Under the pieces are notes generated by a model. It was not told where the DNA came from and did not search any database. It worked only from the letters and a program-made list of their open reading frames with translations. Below are positions 10,062-21,316 of a DNA stretch of 64,000 nucleotides, piece by piece (the first letter of the stretch is position 1; each line of letters begins with the position of its first letter). A program made the position numbers and the translations under genes. The DNA is from Pleodorina starrii (Eukaryota > Chlorophyta > Chlorophyceae > Chlamydomonadales > Volvocaceae): assembly GCA_030267565.1 (NCBI GenBank), contig BRXU01000082.1:1-64000 (forward strand), in the 5' to 3' direction.

Positions 10062-11140
10062 CAACACCAGGGCCAAACCCCAGGGCCCAACACCAGGGCC
10101 AACACCACGGCCCAACACCAGGGCCAACCCCACAGCCCAACACCAGGGCCCAACACCAGGGCCCAAAACCAGAGCCAACACCACGGCCCAACACCAGGGC
10201 CAAAACCACGGCCCAACACCCGGGCCAGCACCACGGACCAACAACAGGGCCCGTCACCGGAGACAAGCCCCAGGGATGGGCAAAGGCCCCAACAGCGACC
10301 ACAGCGACAACACAACCACAACCTGCACAACCTCAACAGCCAAGGGGCGAACCCTACACCCTGGGCGACAGCAACAGGAACAACAAACAAAACCGGGCAA
10401 CCGCCGCAGCGAACCAGGGCAAACGAGCCCCCCCCCACCGGGGAGCACCAGAGAAAACAGAAAACCCACAGCACGCCCGAAGAGAACCCCGCACCACCGA
10501 AACCGCCTCCCAGAGCCACAAAAGCCGCAGGGACGGTGCCACACAAGCGCACCGGAGACAAACAACAACCGACCCCACCCTGGGGGCGTCCCCGCAAGAC
10601 AGCAGGCCCGAAGACACTCCTCCCTCCCAAAACACCCCGCACCGCAGGAACCTCACTCCCACGTCCCCCCGGCTCCCAAGAACCCCCACGGGCGCAGCAG
10701 GGGCAACACTGCCTGGCTGGAAGCCAGGGCACAAGCGTGCCGGCGACAAGACACCCGCAGACCCCACCCTGGGGGCGACCCCCGAACCGCACCTGCCTCC
10801 CACGGCGGCCTGCACCACACCAACCCTGCACCGAAGCCCCCCCGCCCCTCCCCAGTCCCCCCCCCGAAACCCTCCCCAGACCCCCCGGCGCCACACGCAC
10901 CCCACTCCCAAGAACCCCCCCCTCCAGGCCGCAGGGGCAGCACCGCCGGGTCAGAGACCAAGGCACGAGAGCGCCAGCGACAAAACACCCACAGACCCCA
11001 CACAGGGGGCGACCCCTCAAGACAGCAGCCTCCGAACCGCACCTGCCTCCCGCGGCAGCCTGCACCACACCAACCCTGCTCCTAAGCTCCCCCGACCCCC
11101 AAGACCCCCTCCGGCCCCACCCACAGCAAGCCCCGCACCG
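10062..11140 (-). other. LINE A2 3' UTR with minisatellite
   Basis: Non-coding continuation of the A2 3' UTR beyond the gypsy insertion. Positions 10062-10255 are a variable minisatellite of ~14-18 bp units (CAACACCAGGGCC type). The same block recurs in other copies at 23020-23215, 25110-25305, 48372-48560 and 51355-51545. The rest is strand-biased, C-rich on the plus strand. Long open frames across it are compositional. Confidence 0.8.
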
Positions 11141-11351
11141 GAGGGTGCCCACCCCTGTCCCTGTCCCGTCCGGAGGTTTACAAGACTCATCATACAGTCA
11201 TCAGCACCGTCCAGCTGGCCCCGTGGAGTCGCCCAGAAGCCTGGCACGCTAGCTACTCAGCAGAAGTGGCAGCATCAGTGGAGCCGCCAGACAACATGTG
11301 TGTCCCATGTCCCGAGTCGGGGTTCCTCCGGAATTAAAAAAAAAAAAAAAA
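11141..11351 (+). mobile_element. SINE copy 1, 5'-truncated, in A2 3' UTR
   Basis: Starts GAGGGTGCCC and runs to CCGGAATT followed by ~17 A. It lacks the tRNA-like head seen in the copies at 14380-14799 and 50357-50774. The host sequence is interrupted between GCACCG and CCGCACCC, and a short CCG-type duplication is possible. Confidence 0.85.
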
Positions 11352-11457
11352 CCGCACCCCCCTCCCTAGGCAACCCGCACCGCACTCCCCCCACCCTCGA
11401 GGCCCCTCGCACCCTAAGGACCTCAGACACCGAGATCCCCCACTCCCAACACCCCGC

Positions 11458-14400
11458 TCACGACGGCCCCGGCTGCCCTGTCAGCTGAGCTGCTGCCTGG
11501 CTGGGCTGGGCGCTGATGGCTGACCCGGATGGGGAGACCTGCTGTGCTGCCTGGGCGCCCCCGGCGGGTGCCTGTGGTGCTGGGACCGGGGCCACCCGGG
11601 ACAGATGAACCTGCAGACGCGGGCTGCTGCCAGCCACCCGCTGCACGGAGCAGAGGACGCCTTCATGCGCCCAGGAGGCTTCGAAGGCATCCAGCCGGCC
11701 GGGCTTCAGCTGTGCTGTGATGTGGCCCCGGGGCAGCCCCGCCAGAGTGTCCTCGGAGAGCGCCGCCATGCTGAAATGTGCCCTCATGAGACGCTGCAGC
11801 TCCCCAATGACGCAGCCCACCACCGTGGCCGACGGATGGTCATCAGGCTCCGCCCTGTGGTAGTGGCCCCAGACCGCCCACAGCCAAGTGGCTCGAAGGG
11901 CTGCCCACAGCAGCTGCAGCCCAGGGCTGGTGGGGTAGGCCGGCCACCCTCCCGGCCAGTCTCCCAGCAGCACAGCCGGCTGTCTGAAAGGCAAGTCCGC
12001 GGCCCCGGAGACTGTTGCCCACAGCTCTGCCAGCCAAACCCGAGCTGCGGTGTAAGCCCCGCACTCCAAGAAGACGTGGGTCAGGCTGGCGACATGCAGG
12101 TTGCCGTCCACCGAGCAGCTAGGAGCAGAGCAGTGGGCACGCTGCGGCTGACCTTTGGAGGCCAGGTACACCCCGCACGGGAGCCGTCCATGGTGCAGCC
12201 GCCAGGCGAGCGCCTTGGCCCGGTTGCTTGCGGGGCAGTCCCACAGCCGCTGCCAGGCCCGCCGGCGGTCGAGGGGAGACATGCCAGCCGGGCCATCAGC
12301 TGCCGGGTCTGCCTCCGGGGCCGGCCCGGCGGGTGCCGACGGTCCGGCGGCAGCACCGGGGTCCTGCTGGTGCGGTGCCGCATGGCGGCTGCTAGGCTGG
12401 CTGACCGGGCTTGCAGCGGCCGAGGGCAGTGATGGGGGGGAGGAGCGGGGCCGCATCCAGCCGGGGCTGGGCGTGGGGTTCATGGCAAACCACCGGCTGC
12501 GGCTGGGCGCTTGCTGAGCCAGCCAGTGTTGGTGCCAGCGGGCCTCCTGTTGCTGTAGCTGGCTGTGCGGCTGCTCGGGCCACGCCGCGGGCATGAGGGG
12601 CTCCGTGTCCTGGTCCCGGCCCCAGCTGTGACCGCGGGCGGTGAGGCAGTGGCGCACCTCACTCACTGTGTAGTGGATGAGGGGCAGCGTGCCGTGGCCG
12701 TGGCTGAGGGGGTAGCACTGGACCGAGTCCCAAAGCCCCAGCAGCTGGTATTCCACTGGCCATGAGGAGGCGCGTTGGGCCGGGGGCGCCTCGCTGTATC
12801 GCTGATGGTCCTCCAAGGTCCAGTGTCGGCGCGGCTTGCGGCCCGGCAGCACGCAGGCTGCAGGCCAGTCGGCGTCCCCTGCTGCTCCGGCCTGCTCGCT
12901 GTCTGGGGGCACCAAGCGGCCGTTGGGCAGGACGGCCCACAAGACTCCCGTAGGGCTGCTTACCCGGCTGCCATCGGGCGACAGGAGCCAGTCGGGCGCC
13001 GGCGGCAGTTCGGGGTCCAGGGGGTCGGCTGGCAGCAGTCTCCGCCAGTCGGCTGGGATGGCCCCAAGGACCGCCTGCATGAGGGGTTCGTGCTGGGTCA
13101 TGGGCGACACTGCACGGAGCTCGGCCAGGGTGCGGGGTCCCAGGTGGGCGGTCCCAGCCGGCGGGGTGAAGGGCTGGTCGGTGGCGGGGTCACGCAGGGC
13201 TGCATTGAAGAACAGGGGCTCATGCAGGATGGCACGCGCGTCCGTGGTCTCTGGGTAGGCCAGCCGGGTCGGGAGCGAGGAGCGGTAGGACTGCACCAGG
13301 CTGGCAATGAACGTAGGCAGGCTGGGGGGCGGTTCCGCCGTGCCATACACCCAGCCCCACCCAGTGGTCCCATCCGGCCTGTACTCGTCGAGCAGACCCC
13401 GCATGATCTGCTTCCATGGCTGCTGGCCGGGCTGAGCGAGCTGGGCGAGGGGCTTCGCATGCAGGGCGACCATGAATGCGTCGAGGTCGAGATGGCCGAC
13501 ACCGCCACAGTCGTGATCCTGGCAGGCGATCTCCGGGCCAGGCTTCAGCAGGGCCCGTCCGTGGCACACCAGGGACGCGTCTTCCTCCAGGAGCGACCAG
13601 GCCACAAAGCCGTCGATATGCTTGCGGAGTGCCGCCAGCTGGGGTGGGGTGGGGCGGATGATGGAGAGGTGGTATGCCAGGGTGTTTCCCAGCACCTGTT
13701 TGGCCACATGCACCCTGCCCACGAGGCTGAGGCCGTGTCGCCGCCACACATGGCCGAGACGCTGAACCCGCTGAATTCTGCTGGTGTAGCAGAGCCGCGC
13801 GGCCTCCGCCGGGTCCAGAGTGAGAGGGATTCCCAGGTGGCGTGGGGGTTCCTCACCGGGAGTCGGGAAACTCGCACCAGTTGCGGCGTTGGGCCCCACC
13901 ACCGGCTCGTGGGTACCCAGCACCATCCCCTTCCCCTTGCTGGCATTGACCCGTGCGTTGCTGGCCCTGCAGAACAGCTGGACTGCCGCGGTAGCGACCT
14001 CCCCATCCCTGTCGACATTGCTGACCGTGAGCACCGTATCGTCCGTGTGGTGGGTGACAGGGGGGGCTGGCACGTTGTTGGGGAGGGTGGGGGTGCGGAG
14101 AGTGTTGGTGCTGCGCAGGTGGTGCAGGTACGAGGTGAGAGGTTCCAGCTGCATGACCCACAGGACGGGCGACAGGGTGCTGCCCTGCTGAAGGCCGTTG
14201 CGGACCGGGAAAGGTGCTGACTGGTGCCCATTGACCACCACCCGGCAGGAGCCATCTGACGTGAGCAGGCGCAGCCAGCGCTGTGTGTGCTGACCGAAGC
14301 CCATGGCCTCGGCCACCCGGTAGAGCCAGGGGTGATGGACCCGGTCGTAGGCCTTCTCGATGTCGAGTATGATGAGGGCTTTTTTTTTTTTTTTTTTTTT

Positions 14401-16712
14401 GAATTCCGGAGGAACCCGGACTCGGGACATGGGACACACATGTTGTCTGGCGGCTCCACTGATGCTGCCACTTCTGCTGAGTAGCTAGCGTGCCGGGCTT
14501 CTGGGCTTCTCCACGGGCCAGCTGGATGGTGATGGACTGTATGATGAGTCTTGTAAACCTCCGGACAGGACAGGGACAGGGGTGGGCACCCTCCTTTCTC
14601 ATCACACCCCGGGCAATGGTCACTGACTGGTTTCGATCCCGGGATCCCGGGGGGAATTGCAAGGTTTCCCTGTTGCCGGCCAATGAACCATTACCTCCTT
14701 CTGTGGGGCGCAGGTAAGTTCCAAATGTCCTTGATGGGACTTGAACCCGGGTCACCCGGGCCGAAAGCAGTGCCTTAACTTTCGGTGTAGAACTTACCTT
14801 CTGCCGATTGCTGCGAGTGCCGCACCCACTCCGCCAGGGCCAGGTGGTAAAGGGTGTTGTCGCGGATGTCCCGGCCGCTGACGAAGGCAGTCTGCAGCGG
14901 GTCTATCAGGTAGTCCAGTGCCGGCTGTAGGCGATTGCTGACGGCCTTGCAGACAAGCTTGTAGTCGCATTGGAGCAGGGTGATGGGCCGGTAGCTGCTC
15001 AGGCTGGGCTGGGGCAGGCCTTTGCCTTTGTAGATGAGAGTGATGACCCCTTCGCGCCAGCTGAGCGGCAGGGAGTCGGCAGCTGCGGCCCCGGTCTCCA
15101 CGGATCCCTGGGTGAAGGCTGTGTTGGCGGCGGCGAGCAGCAGCGGGCCCAGCAGCGGCCACAGCACCCGGTACACCTCATAAGGCAGGCCGTCCGAGCC
15201 AGGGGCGGTGCCATTCAGACAGGACGACAGAGCAGCCGCAAGTTCGTCCAGCTGCAGCTCGCCGGCGGCTGGGGCTGCGTCGGCAGCTTCCCTGAGGGGC
15301 TGGGGGAGCCGGCGGCGGAGGTGCTGCAGGAGCTGGTCTTGGGCTGTCAGGTCCACCTGCTCCACCCGGAACAGACCCGTGGGGCTGTCACTGCTGTACA
15401 TGGCGTGGGCCGCGGCTGTGATAGCGGCGGCCGCACCCGGGTCACTGAGCGGAACCGGGAGGGGCTGACCCGGGACTGAGAGGTGGGTGACTGGCTCCCG
15501 GGTGCGCACCTCGCGTCCGAGCTGGTGGAACCAGCCGGTGCCCTTGTCGCCATGCTGCGTGTACGCGGCGTCCAGCGCTGCTGTGCGGCGGATGGCGGCC
15601 TGTTTGACTGCCGTGGTGAGCTGGCTGCAGGCCTGTGCTGCCAAGGCGCCGGCGTCGGGCCCGGGCATAGCATGCTGCATGGCTGCCAGGGCTGCACACG
15701 CAGCGTGTTTGGCCGCCCTCAGGCTGGCGGCCTGGTCCGTCAGGTGCTGTCTGTGGAGGTGATCGGCTGCACTGCGGAGGCGACCTTTCAGACATTCCCA
15801 CACCTCACGTGGGTCAGCAGCGGCGTCTTGCTGCTGGACGGCCTGGATTGCCAGCTCCACTGCCGACTGCAGGCGGGGCAGCAGGCTGGGGTGGTACAGC
15901 AGGTACGTGGGGAACGCCCAGCTGCTGCGGCCGAGGGTGGGGAGCCCTGGCAGCGCCAGCTCCAAGAGCACCCCATGATGATCCCCCGGGGCGCCTGGCA
16001 CCACCCGAACAGCTGTCACGTACTGCTGCAGAGGTTGGCTAATGAGCCAGCGGTCCAGGCGTGCCACCGGCGGTCGAGTTGGTGATGCCGGGTGAGTGAA
16101 GCCCCCCCCCACGCCGGAAGACAGCCAGGGGTCGACCAGATTGGCCCCGTGGACCAGGGCCTGCAGTGCAGGCCTCCCGCCGGCCCGATGGGCAGACGGT
16201 TGGGCCTCGTCACCCGCATGCAGGACGCAGTTAAGGTCCCCTCCAACCAGAATGTGGCGGTCTGTCTCGAGGTATGGCTGCAGGCTTTGGAAGAACTCTG
16301 GGCGGCTGGCGGCCACCGACGGGGCATAGATGCATAGGAGGCGTAGGCGAAGGTGGAGGACATCCCAGTCCCAGCAGCAGACACGGCCGGCAGTGTCCGA
16401 GGTGTACGGGTGCTGCACACAGCCCGGCAGGCTGATCCCTGGCCGCGCCAGGATGGCTGCCCCACAGCTGAGGTCCGTCCCCGGGCTGTAACCCCATTTG
16501 CCCCGCCAGGGGGCCCCCGGGCCGCTGCCTCGTTGTAAAACTGACTGCAGTGCTGCTTTGCTGCCCAGTTTCGCCTCCTGTACGAAGGTGACATCCGGGT
16601 TGCCTGCGACCTGCTGCTGGTAGCAGAGCAGCCTGGAGGCTCGCGCCCGCCCAAGCCCATTGACGTTTACGGTCAGGAGCTTGAAGGTGGGCGCGGTCCC
16701 GTCGGTCCTCAT
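11458..16712 (-). pseudogene. LINE A2 ORF2 (EN-RT-zinc motif), split by a SINE
   Basis: The ATG is at 16712-16710 and the TGA stop at 11460-11458. The endonuclease (VNVNGL, QEAKLG, GGDLNCVL, DHHGV) is followed by RT (PGSDGLPYE, SYRPITLLQCDYK, DIEKAYDRVHH, GLQQGSTLSPVLW), whose catalytic box reads HHTDD at 14037-14051. A C-terminal zinc motif at ~12066-12135 has two Cys, two His (HVASLTHVF) and a final Cys, as in many plant-type LINEs. SINE 14380-14799 interrupts RT just before the DIEKAYD motif, so the protein is not made intact. Together the parts total about 1,600 codons. Confidence 0.88.
14380..14799 (-). mobile_element. SINE copy 2, full length with tRNA-like head
   Basis: On the minus strand it opens with AGGTAAGTTC and closes in poly(A) (T-run 14380-14400) after CCGGAATT. 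The first ~95 nt hold a Pol III B-box-like GGGTTCAAGTCCC (14735-14747) and fold as a multi-arm structure closed by AGGTAAGTTC with GAACTTACCT. The body has no similarity to the LINE tail, so its mobilising partner is not evident. It disrupts A2 RT. Confidence 0.88.
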
Positions 16713-19213
16713 GGCTGCGCGCCACGCGCCGCCCGTCGGGAGGGGCGGCCGTCGTGGCGGGCGATTTGGGTTCGGGCCTGCTGCAGTTGGCCCAGAGCAG
16801 CGACAATGAAGGAGCGCACGTGCCCGGGGGTGGGGTGCAGGCCCGGCAGGAATGGGGCCAGGGAGCGCAGATGGTCGTGGTAGACCTTCAGAAATGCGCC
16901 GGCAGAGCTGCGATTGCCGGTCTGAGCTTGGAGGGCGGGCTCCAGGGCGGATTGGGCCGCTGCCAGCACCTCGGGCTGCACATGCGGGCACCGTGGGGAC
17001 AGATAGCTGTGGTTCTCGCGCAGGAGGAGGGCGTCCAGTTCCATTGCGCCGAGGGGCGCTGGGGGTGACAGGTCCAGCTGGTGCAGTGCCCGGCGGCAGA
17101 AGGCGACCACGACGGGGCGGGGATCGACGAGCTCTGGAGACTCCAGTCGGGGGTGGTGGCGGATGAAGAGCTTTCGCAGAACCGCCTGGAAGGCGATGGA
17201 CGAGCAGGCGGGGTGGGGGCATGCCGCGAAGTAGTCCACGAACTGGTCGTGGTACCCAGCCGCAAGGGTGTCTGCGGGGGGGACCCACTGGCTGGGCGTG
17301 GCTGTGATCAAGCTAGCGGCCCGCAGCACGTCGAGCTCCGCGGTCGGCAGTCCCAGGCCCGGGGCAGTGCTGGGGCCCGGCGGGGGCTGGTGTGGAGGGC
17401 TGGCGGCCTGCGCTGTGGGGCTGTGGGCGGCCAGCTGGGGCGGCGGGCCGTGAGCTGCCCAGCCGGGGCTGGGCGTCAGCTGGGGGGGCAGCTCGGGCCC
17501 CCCGTCCCCCCCGGGGCCGTGGTGGCCAGCCGTGCCTGTGGGTGGAGCCTGGGGCGGTGGCTGGGTCAGCGTGGGCCCGCCCCTGGCCGAGGTGGGGTCG
17601 AGGGGCTGGTGGTGGCGGGTGAAGGCGTCCGGTTGTCGCCACCACCGCCCGGTGCTGCCGGCCTGGGGAGATGTGGGGGCTCTGGAGGGGCCCTGCTGCT
17701 CCTGGTGGGGGGTCCCACTGGGGCTGCCCTGGTGGGCCCCTGGGGGGGCCGCCAGCGTGGCCGGCTCAGCCGCGGGAGGGGAGAAGGTGCCGCCGATGGG
17801 AGTGGAGTCGGGGCCCCAGCCCTGGGGGTTGGCGCCAACCCCGGCCCGGGGGTATGGGGACAGACGCCGGTTCTGCGCATCCTGGATGGTCCGCAACACA
17901 GCTGGGAGGCTGTTGGGGCCGTCCGGGGCCTCCACCAGCTGGGGTCGGCGCCACCATGCCTGGCCATCAGCCATCCCAGGGGAGGAAGGGCTGAGGGCAG
18001 CCGAGGCAGGGCTGGGGGCTGGGGGCCCTGATCCCGCCGTGGAGGGGGTGGGTGGGCCAGAGGGGTGGGCCGCCGGCGGCCGGGGAGCCTGGGCTGGTGC
18101 GGGCAGGGGGCCCGGGCTGCCGCCTGCTGCCATCACAGCCACCCCCACGGCAGCCGGCCTCCCGAGGGCCGGGGCGGCTGTTGGTGCGGTCTCGGCGGCT
18201 GGGTGAGTGCCGTCCCCTGCTGCTGGTGCGCCGGGCGCCGCCTGCACCGCTGGTGGGGGCCCTGCGGCGGGCGCTGGTGGTGGTTCGGCCGCGGGAGCTG
18301 CTGGTGAGTCGGTCACTGGCGCGTCCCTCATGTCGAACACGGAGATGCGGACAGTGAGCTGGTCGATCAAGAACGACCGAGGGAGGGAGAGGAGGTTGGG
18401 GTCCGACGGCGGAGCGGCCACGAAGGCGACCAGGTGGGATGCATCAGGCAGGGCGCCTGGCGTACCGGAGCGGGTCATGCCGTCGCCCAGGACTTCCCCC
18501 TCAACCAGGTCCTGCCCTTGGGAGGGGGTAGCTGCCAGGCCTGCACAGCTAAGCAAGGCCCCAGTGACCCCTTCGAGGGCATAAGTGCCGGGGAGCCCTT
18601 TGATGAGGAGCTTGTGGCTGTGCGGTCGGGCCAGGTTGTAGTACGGCTGCACCGCGACTTCGATGGTCGTCCCCTGGAAATCGACTGGTAACGAGGACCG
18701 TTGGAGGAATGCCCCCGCCGCGTTCTCTGCTCGCAGGCCGGGTGCTGGGTTCAGCACCACCCCCCGGTGGCGCCCTTGGCCGAGGAGGTTGATGCTGACG
18801 AAAGTGCCTGGGCTGGCGTTCATGGCGGCCTGGACGGCTGCATTGCACCACGCTTCCCACACCGCTTCATCGGCCGCCTCCCGGGGGGCGGCGGCCCCTA
18901 ACATCAGCTTGGGGGCCACCCGGCGGTCGCCGGTGTGCAGCTCAGAGGACAGGGCAGTCCCTGGAAGCTCCCGCTGGACCTCAGCACGCCAGGCTGGCAG
19001 CTGCTGGGCGGGGGCGAGCTCCCATGAGGTGGTGGCGCCCCCCGGGGCCTGCTTGTGAGCCCGGACTGAAGCTGGCAGGCTGGCCGTGAGGGAGGCCGCA
19101 TACCGAGCGGACCGGGGGAGCTGACCAGTGGAGGCCGCACAGCGTGGGGGACCCTGGGGGGCGGCGTGCAAAGCTGCCACCGGCAGTCTGCGAGGCCGTG
19201 GGCCAACAAACAT
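16709..19213 (-). CDS. LINE A2 ORF1, intact
   Basis: 834 codons, ending in a TGA that overlaps the ORF2 ATG (ATGA at 16712-16709). An N-terminal half with mixed composition (SINLLGQGRHRG, YYNLARPHSHKLLIKGL) is followed by a Pro/Ala/Gly-rich linker and a C-terminal region ending in an Arg-rich tail. No zinc knuckle or RRM is obvious, so I call it ORF1 by position and by its partner copy at 55036-57400. It probably binds the element RNA. The start codon is the first ATG in frame; a CAG-repeat tract lies just upstream in a different frame. Confidence 0.8.
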   Translation of the reverse strand: MFVGPRPRRLPVAALHAAPQGPPRCAASTGQLPRSARYAASLTASLPASVRAHKQAPGGATTSWELAPAQQLPAWRAEVQRELPGTALSSELHTGDRRVAPKLMLGAAAPREAADEAVWEAWCNAAVQAAMNASPGTFVSINLLGQGRHRGVVLNPAPGLRAENAAGAFLQRSSLPVDFQGTTIEVAVQPYYNLARPHSHKLLIKGLPGTYALEGVTGALLSCAGLAATPSQGQDLVEGEVLGDGMTRSGTPGALPDASHLVAFVAAPPSDPNLLSLPRSFLIDQLTVRISVFDMRDAPVTDSPAAPAAEPPPAPAAGPPPAVQAAPGAPAAGDGTHPAAETAPTAAPALGRPAAVGVAVMAAGGSPGPLPAPAQAPRPPAAHPSGPPTPSTAGSGPPAPSPASAALSPSSPGMADGQAWWRRPQLVEAPDGPNSLPAVLRTIQDAQNRRLSPYPRAGVGANPQGWGPDSTPIGGTFSPPAAEPATLAAPPGAHQGSPSGTPHQEQQGPSRAPTSPQAGSTGRWWRQPDAFTRHHQPLDPTSARGGPTLTQPPPQAPPTGTAGHHGPGGDGGPELPPQLTPSPGWAAHGPPPQLAAHSPTAQAASPPHQPPPGPSTAPGLGLPTAELDVLRAASLITATPSQWVPPADTLAAGYHDQFVDYFAACPHPACSSIAFQAVLRKLFIRHHPRLESPELVDPRPVVVAFCRRALHQLDLSPPAPLGAMELDALLLRENHSYLSPRCPHVQPEVLAAAQSALEPALQAQTGNRSSAGAFLKVYHDHLRSLAPFLPGLHPTPGHVRSFIVAALGQLQQARTQIARHDGRPSRRAARGAQP

Positions 19214-19308
19214 GAGGGCGGGCTGTTGCTGATGCTGTTGCTGATGCTGAACTGGCTGTTGCTGCTGCTGCGGCGTGCTGATGTTGATACTGCTGTTGCT
19301 GGTGTTGC

Positions 19309-19343
<35 letters not shown>

Positions 19344-20320
19344 GTTCTGCTGCTGAAGCTGCTGCTGTAGAGCCCCCAACTCTGCTGCTAGGGGCCCGTC
19401 CCAGGAGAGCAGGCGGGGGACTTGCACTCCTCCCTGCCTGCACCCTGGCTCTGCGGGAGCTCCTCGAGCGCCTGAGGCCGTCTGGTCGGTCTGTACTGAG
19501 CTGCAGAGCAGCTGAGCTGGACAGGGCAGCAAGGGCACACCGCACAGGCAAAGCACCCCACCTGCACCCCGAAGCCCACCCCTGCACCCACAGGGCACCC
19601 CAGGCACGAAGCAGCACCCACCTACACAACAAGAGCAAGCCTCACCCCACCGAGGACAAGCCACCCAAAGCAGGCAGAGGAAGAACCCCTCGCCGGGCAG
19701 CCAAGACACCCACCAACGGAAGAAACCAACCCCGCACGGAAGAAACCAACCCCTGGCCCTGCCAGAAACCGACCGCCAGGCCTGAAGATGTCAAAGGAAA
19801 CTCCACAGGCCGCTAGGCTCCAAGCGCGGGCTCCACGGAAGTCGTCCAGCACCACAGCTCCACGATGTTGTCCACCACGAGCGACCGGAAGGCCAACCGC
19901 GCAAGACGCCCGAGAAAACGTCGCTAAAAAGAGGCTTAGCTGCAAGCTTTCGCAGCGCCGGCTTGGCGCCGCGTCAGGCTGGAAGCACGAGGATGATTGC
20001 TGCGCTCGCCGAGGGCGCACTCCGAGAAGACGCGCAATCCGCACGCCCAGTTCCACGAAAAGAAGAAGGAGAAGAACAAAGAGAGTAGGCGTGCTGTGCG
20101 CCCTGATTGGAGCGCCGAGTCCTGGAGTCGCCGGTCCGATGGCGGCTGCGGCGACAAGAGAGAAAACCGCCGCTGCCGCAGGTCGCGCCGCTGAAGCAAC
20201 CAAACGAAAAGAAGCAAAATGTCCTAAAGGAAAGCGGGAAGCGCGCAGCCTGTTGTTGAAGTTGCAGGTGCTGAGTGAGGCATTGCCAGCAAACAAATGT
20301 CGACGAGGTGTTGGAGTAGC
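19214..20320 (-). other. LINE A2 5' UTR with CAG/CTG repeat
   Basis: About 1.1 kb upstream of ORF1 on the minus strand. Positions ~19229-19375 are an impure CTG/CAG trinucleotide tract that would encode poly-Gln in another frame. The rest is shared with the A4 copy at 57900-59050, but small indels, including a ~28-bp difference near 20145-20172, break every frame. I therefore see no conserved gene in it. A promoter is expected here but no TATA-type box stands out. Confidence 0.7.
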
Positions 20321-20496
20321 TTAAGCTATAAGCTATAAGCTATAAGCTATAAGCTATAAGCTATAAGCTATAAGCTATAAGCTATAAGCTATAAGCTATA
20401 AGCTATAAGCTATAAGCTATAAGCTATAAGCTATAAGCTTATAAGCTACATAAGCTTATAAGCATAAGCTTATTAGCAACATAAGCTTATAAGCTT
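20321..20496. repeat. Heptamer tandem array at LINE A2 5' end
   Basis: About 17 tandem copies of the 7-bp unit TAAGCTA (20321-20441) are followed by degenerate AAGCTTATAAGC variants up to the A1 sequence at 20497. The other full-length 5' end (A4, near 59050) has only two or three units, so the array is variable in length. Confidence 0.92.
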
Positions 20497-21112
20497 CTGT
20501 TGCTGCTCGCCGCCACCAACGCAGCCTTCACCCAGGGATCCGTGGAGACCGGGGCCGCAGCTGCCGACTCCCTGCCGCTCAGCTGGCGCGAAGGGGTCAT
20601 CACTCTCATCTACAAAGGCAAAGGCCTGCCCCGGCCCAGCCTGAGCAGCTACCGGCCCATCACCCTGCTCCAATGCGACTACAAGCTTGTCTGCAAGGCC
20701 GTCAGCAATCGCCTACAGCCGGCACTGGACTACCTGATAGACCCGCTGCAGACTGCCTTCGTCAGCGGCCGGGACATCCGCGACAACACCCTTTACCACC
20801 TGGCCCTGGCGGAGTGGGTGCGGCACTCGCAGCAACCGGCAGCCCTCATCATACTCGACATCGAGAAGGCCTACGACCGGGTCCATCGCCCCTGGCTCTA
20901 CCGGGTGGCCGAGGCCATGGGCTTCGGTCAGCACACACAGCGCTGGCTGCGCCTGCTCACGTCAGATGGCTCCTGCCGGGTGGTGGTCAATGGGCACCAG
21001 TCAGCACCTTTCCCGGTCCGCAACGGCCTTCAGCAGGGCAGCACCCTGTCGCCCGTCCTGTGGGTCATGCAGCTGGAACCTCTCACCTCGTACCTGCACC
21101 ACCTGCGCAGCA

Positions 21113-21131
21113 GGTGGTGCAAAAAAAAAAA
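21113..21131 (+). mobile_element. 19-bp A-tailed micro-insertion with fold-back
   Basis: GGTGGTGC plus 11 A interrupts RT between AGCA duplicates. The non-A part creates a perfect 11-bp inverted repeat with the adjacent target (21096-21106 and 21110-21120, 3-nt spacer). A2 gives the uninterrupted sequence. Confidence 0.8.
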
Positions 21132-21316
21132 GCACCAACGCTCTCCGCACCCCCACCCTCCCCAACAACGTGCCAGCCCCCCCTGTCACCCACCACGCGG
21201 ACGATACGGTGCTCACGGTCAGCAATGTCGACAGGGATGGGGAGGTCGCTACCGCGGCAGTCCAGCTGTTCTGCAGGGGCAGCAACGCACGGGTCAATGC
21301 CAGCAAGGGGAAGGGG

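Larger units (their letters stand above)
2636..20496 (-). mobile_element. Nearly full-length LINE A2 (minus strand), nested in A1
   Basis: Reading the minus strand from 20496: a heptamer array, ~1.1 kb 5' UTR, ORF1 (19213-16709), ORF2 (16712-11458), ~1.4 kb 3' UTR with a minisatellite, terminus CTCGCAG and poly(A) (T-run 2636-2649). It is interrupted by the gypsy element 2924-10061, SINE 11141-11351 and SINE 14380-14799. It lies in the RT domain of A1: the host sequence stops at GGGCCCGCTGCT and resumes with TTGCTGCTCGCC, giving a short GCTG(CT) target duplication. Confidence 0.9.

Noticed and set aside
14380..14410. Cloning artefact suggested by GAATTCCGG next to poly(T)
   Set aside because: It resembles an EcoRI linker, but the same SINE end is found in many positions with target duplications and diverged copies, so it is genuine.
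16709..19213. ORF1 as a host gene
   Set aside because: It overlaps ORF2 by ATGA, recurs at 55036-57470 in the same context and lies inside a defined LINE insertion.
19788..20324. 178-codon plus-strand frame antisense to the LINE 5' UTR
   Set aside because: The second copy (58545-58988) has a ~28-bp deletion that breaks the frame, so it is not conserved.
20321..20441. Telomeric repeat or CRISPR-like array
   Set aside because: The TAAGCTA heptamer is not a known telomere unit, has no spacers, and sits at a LINE 5' end.
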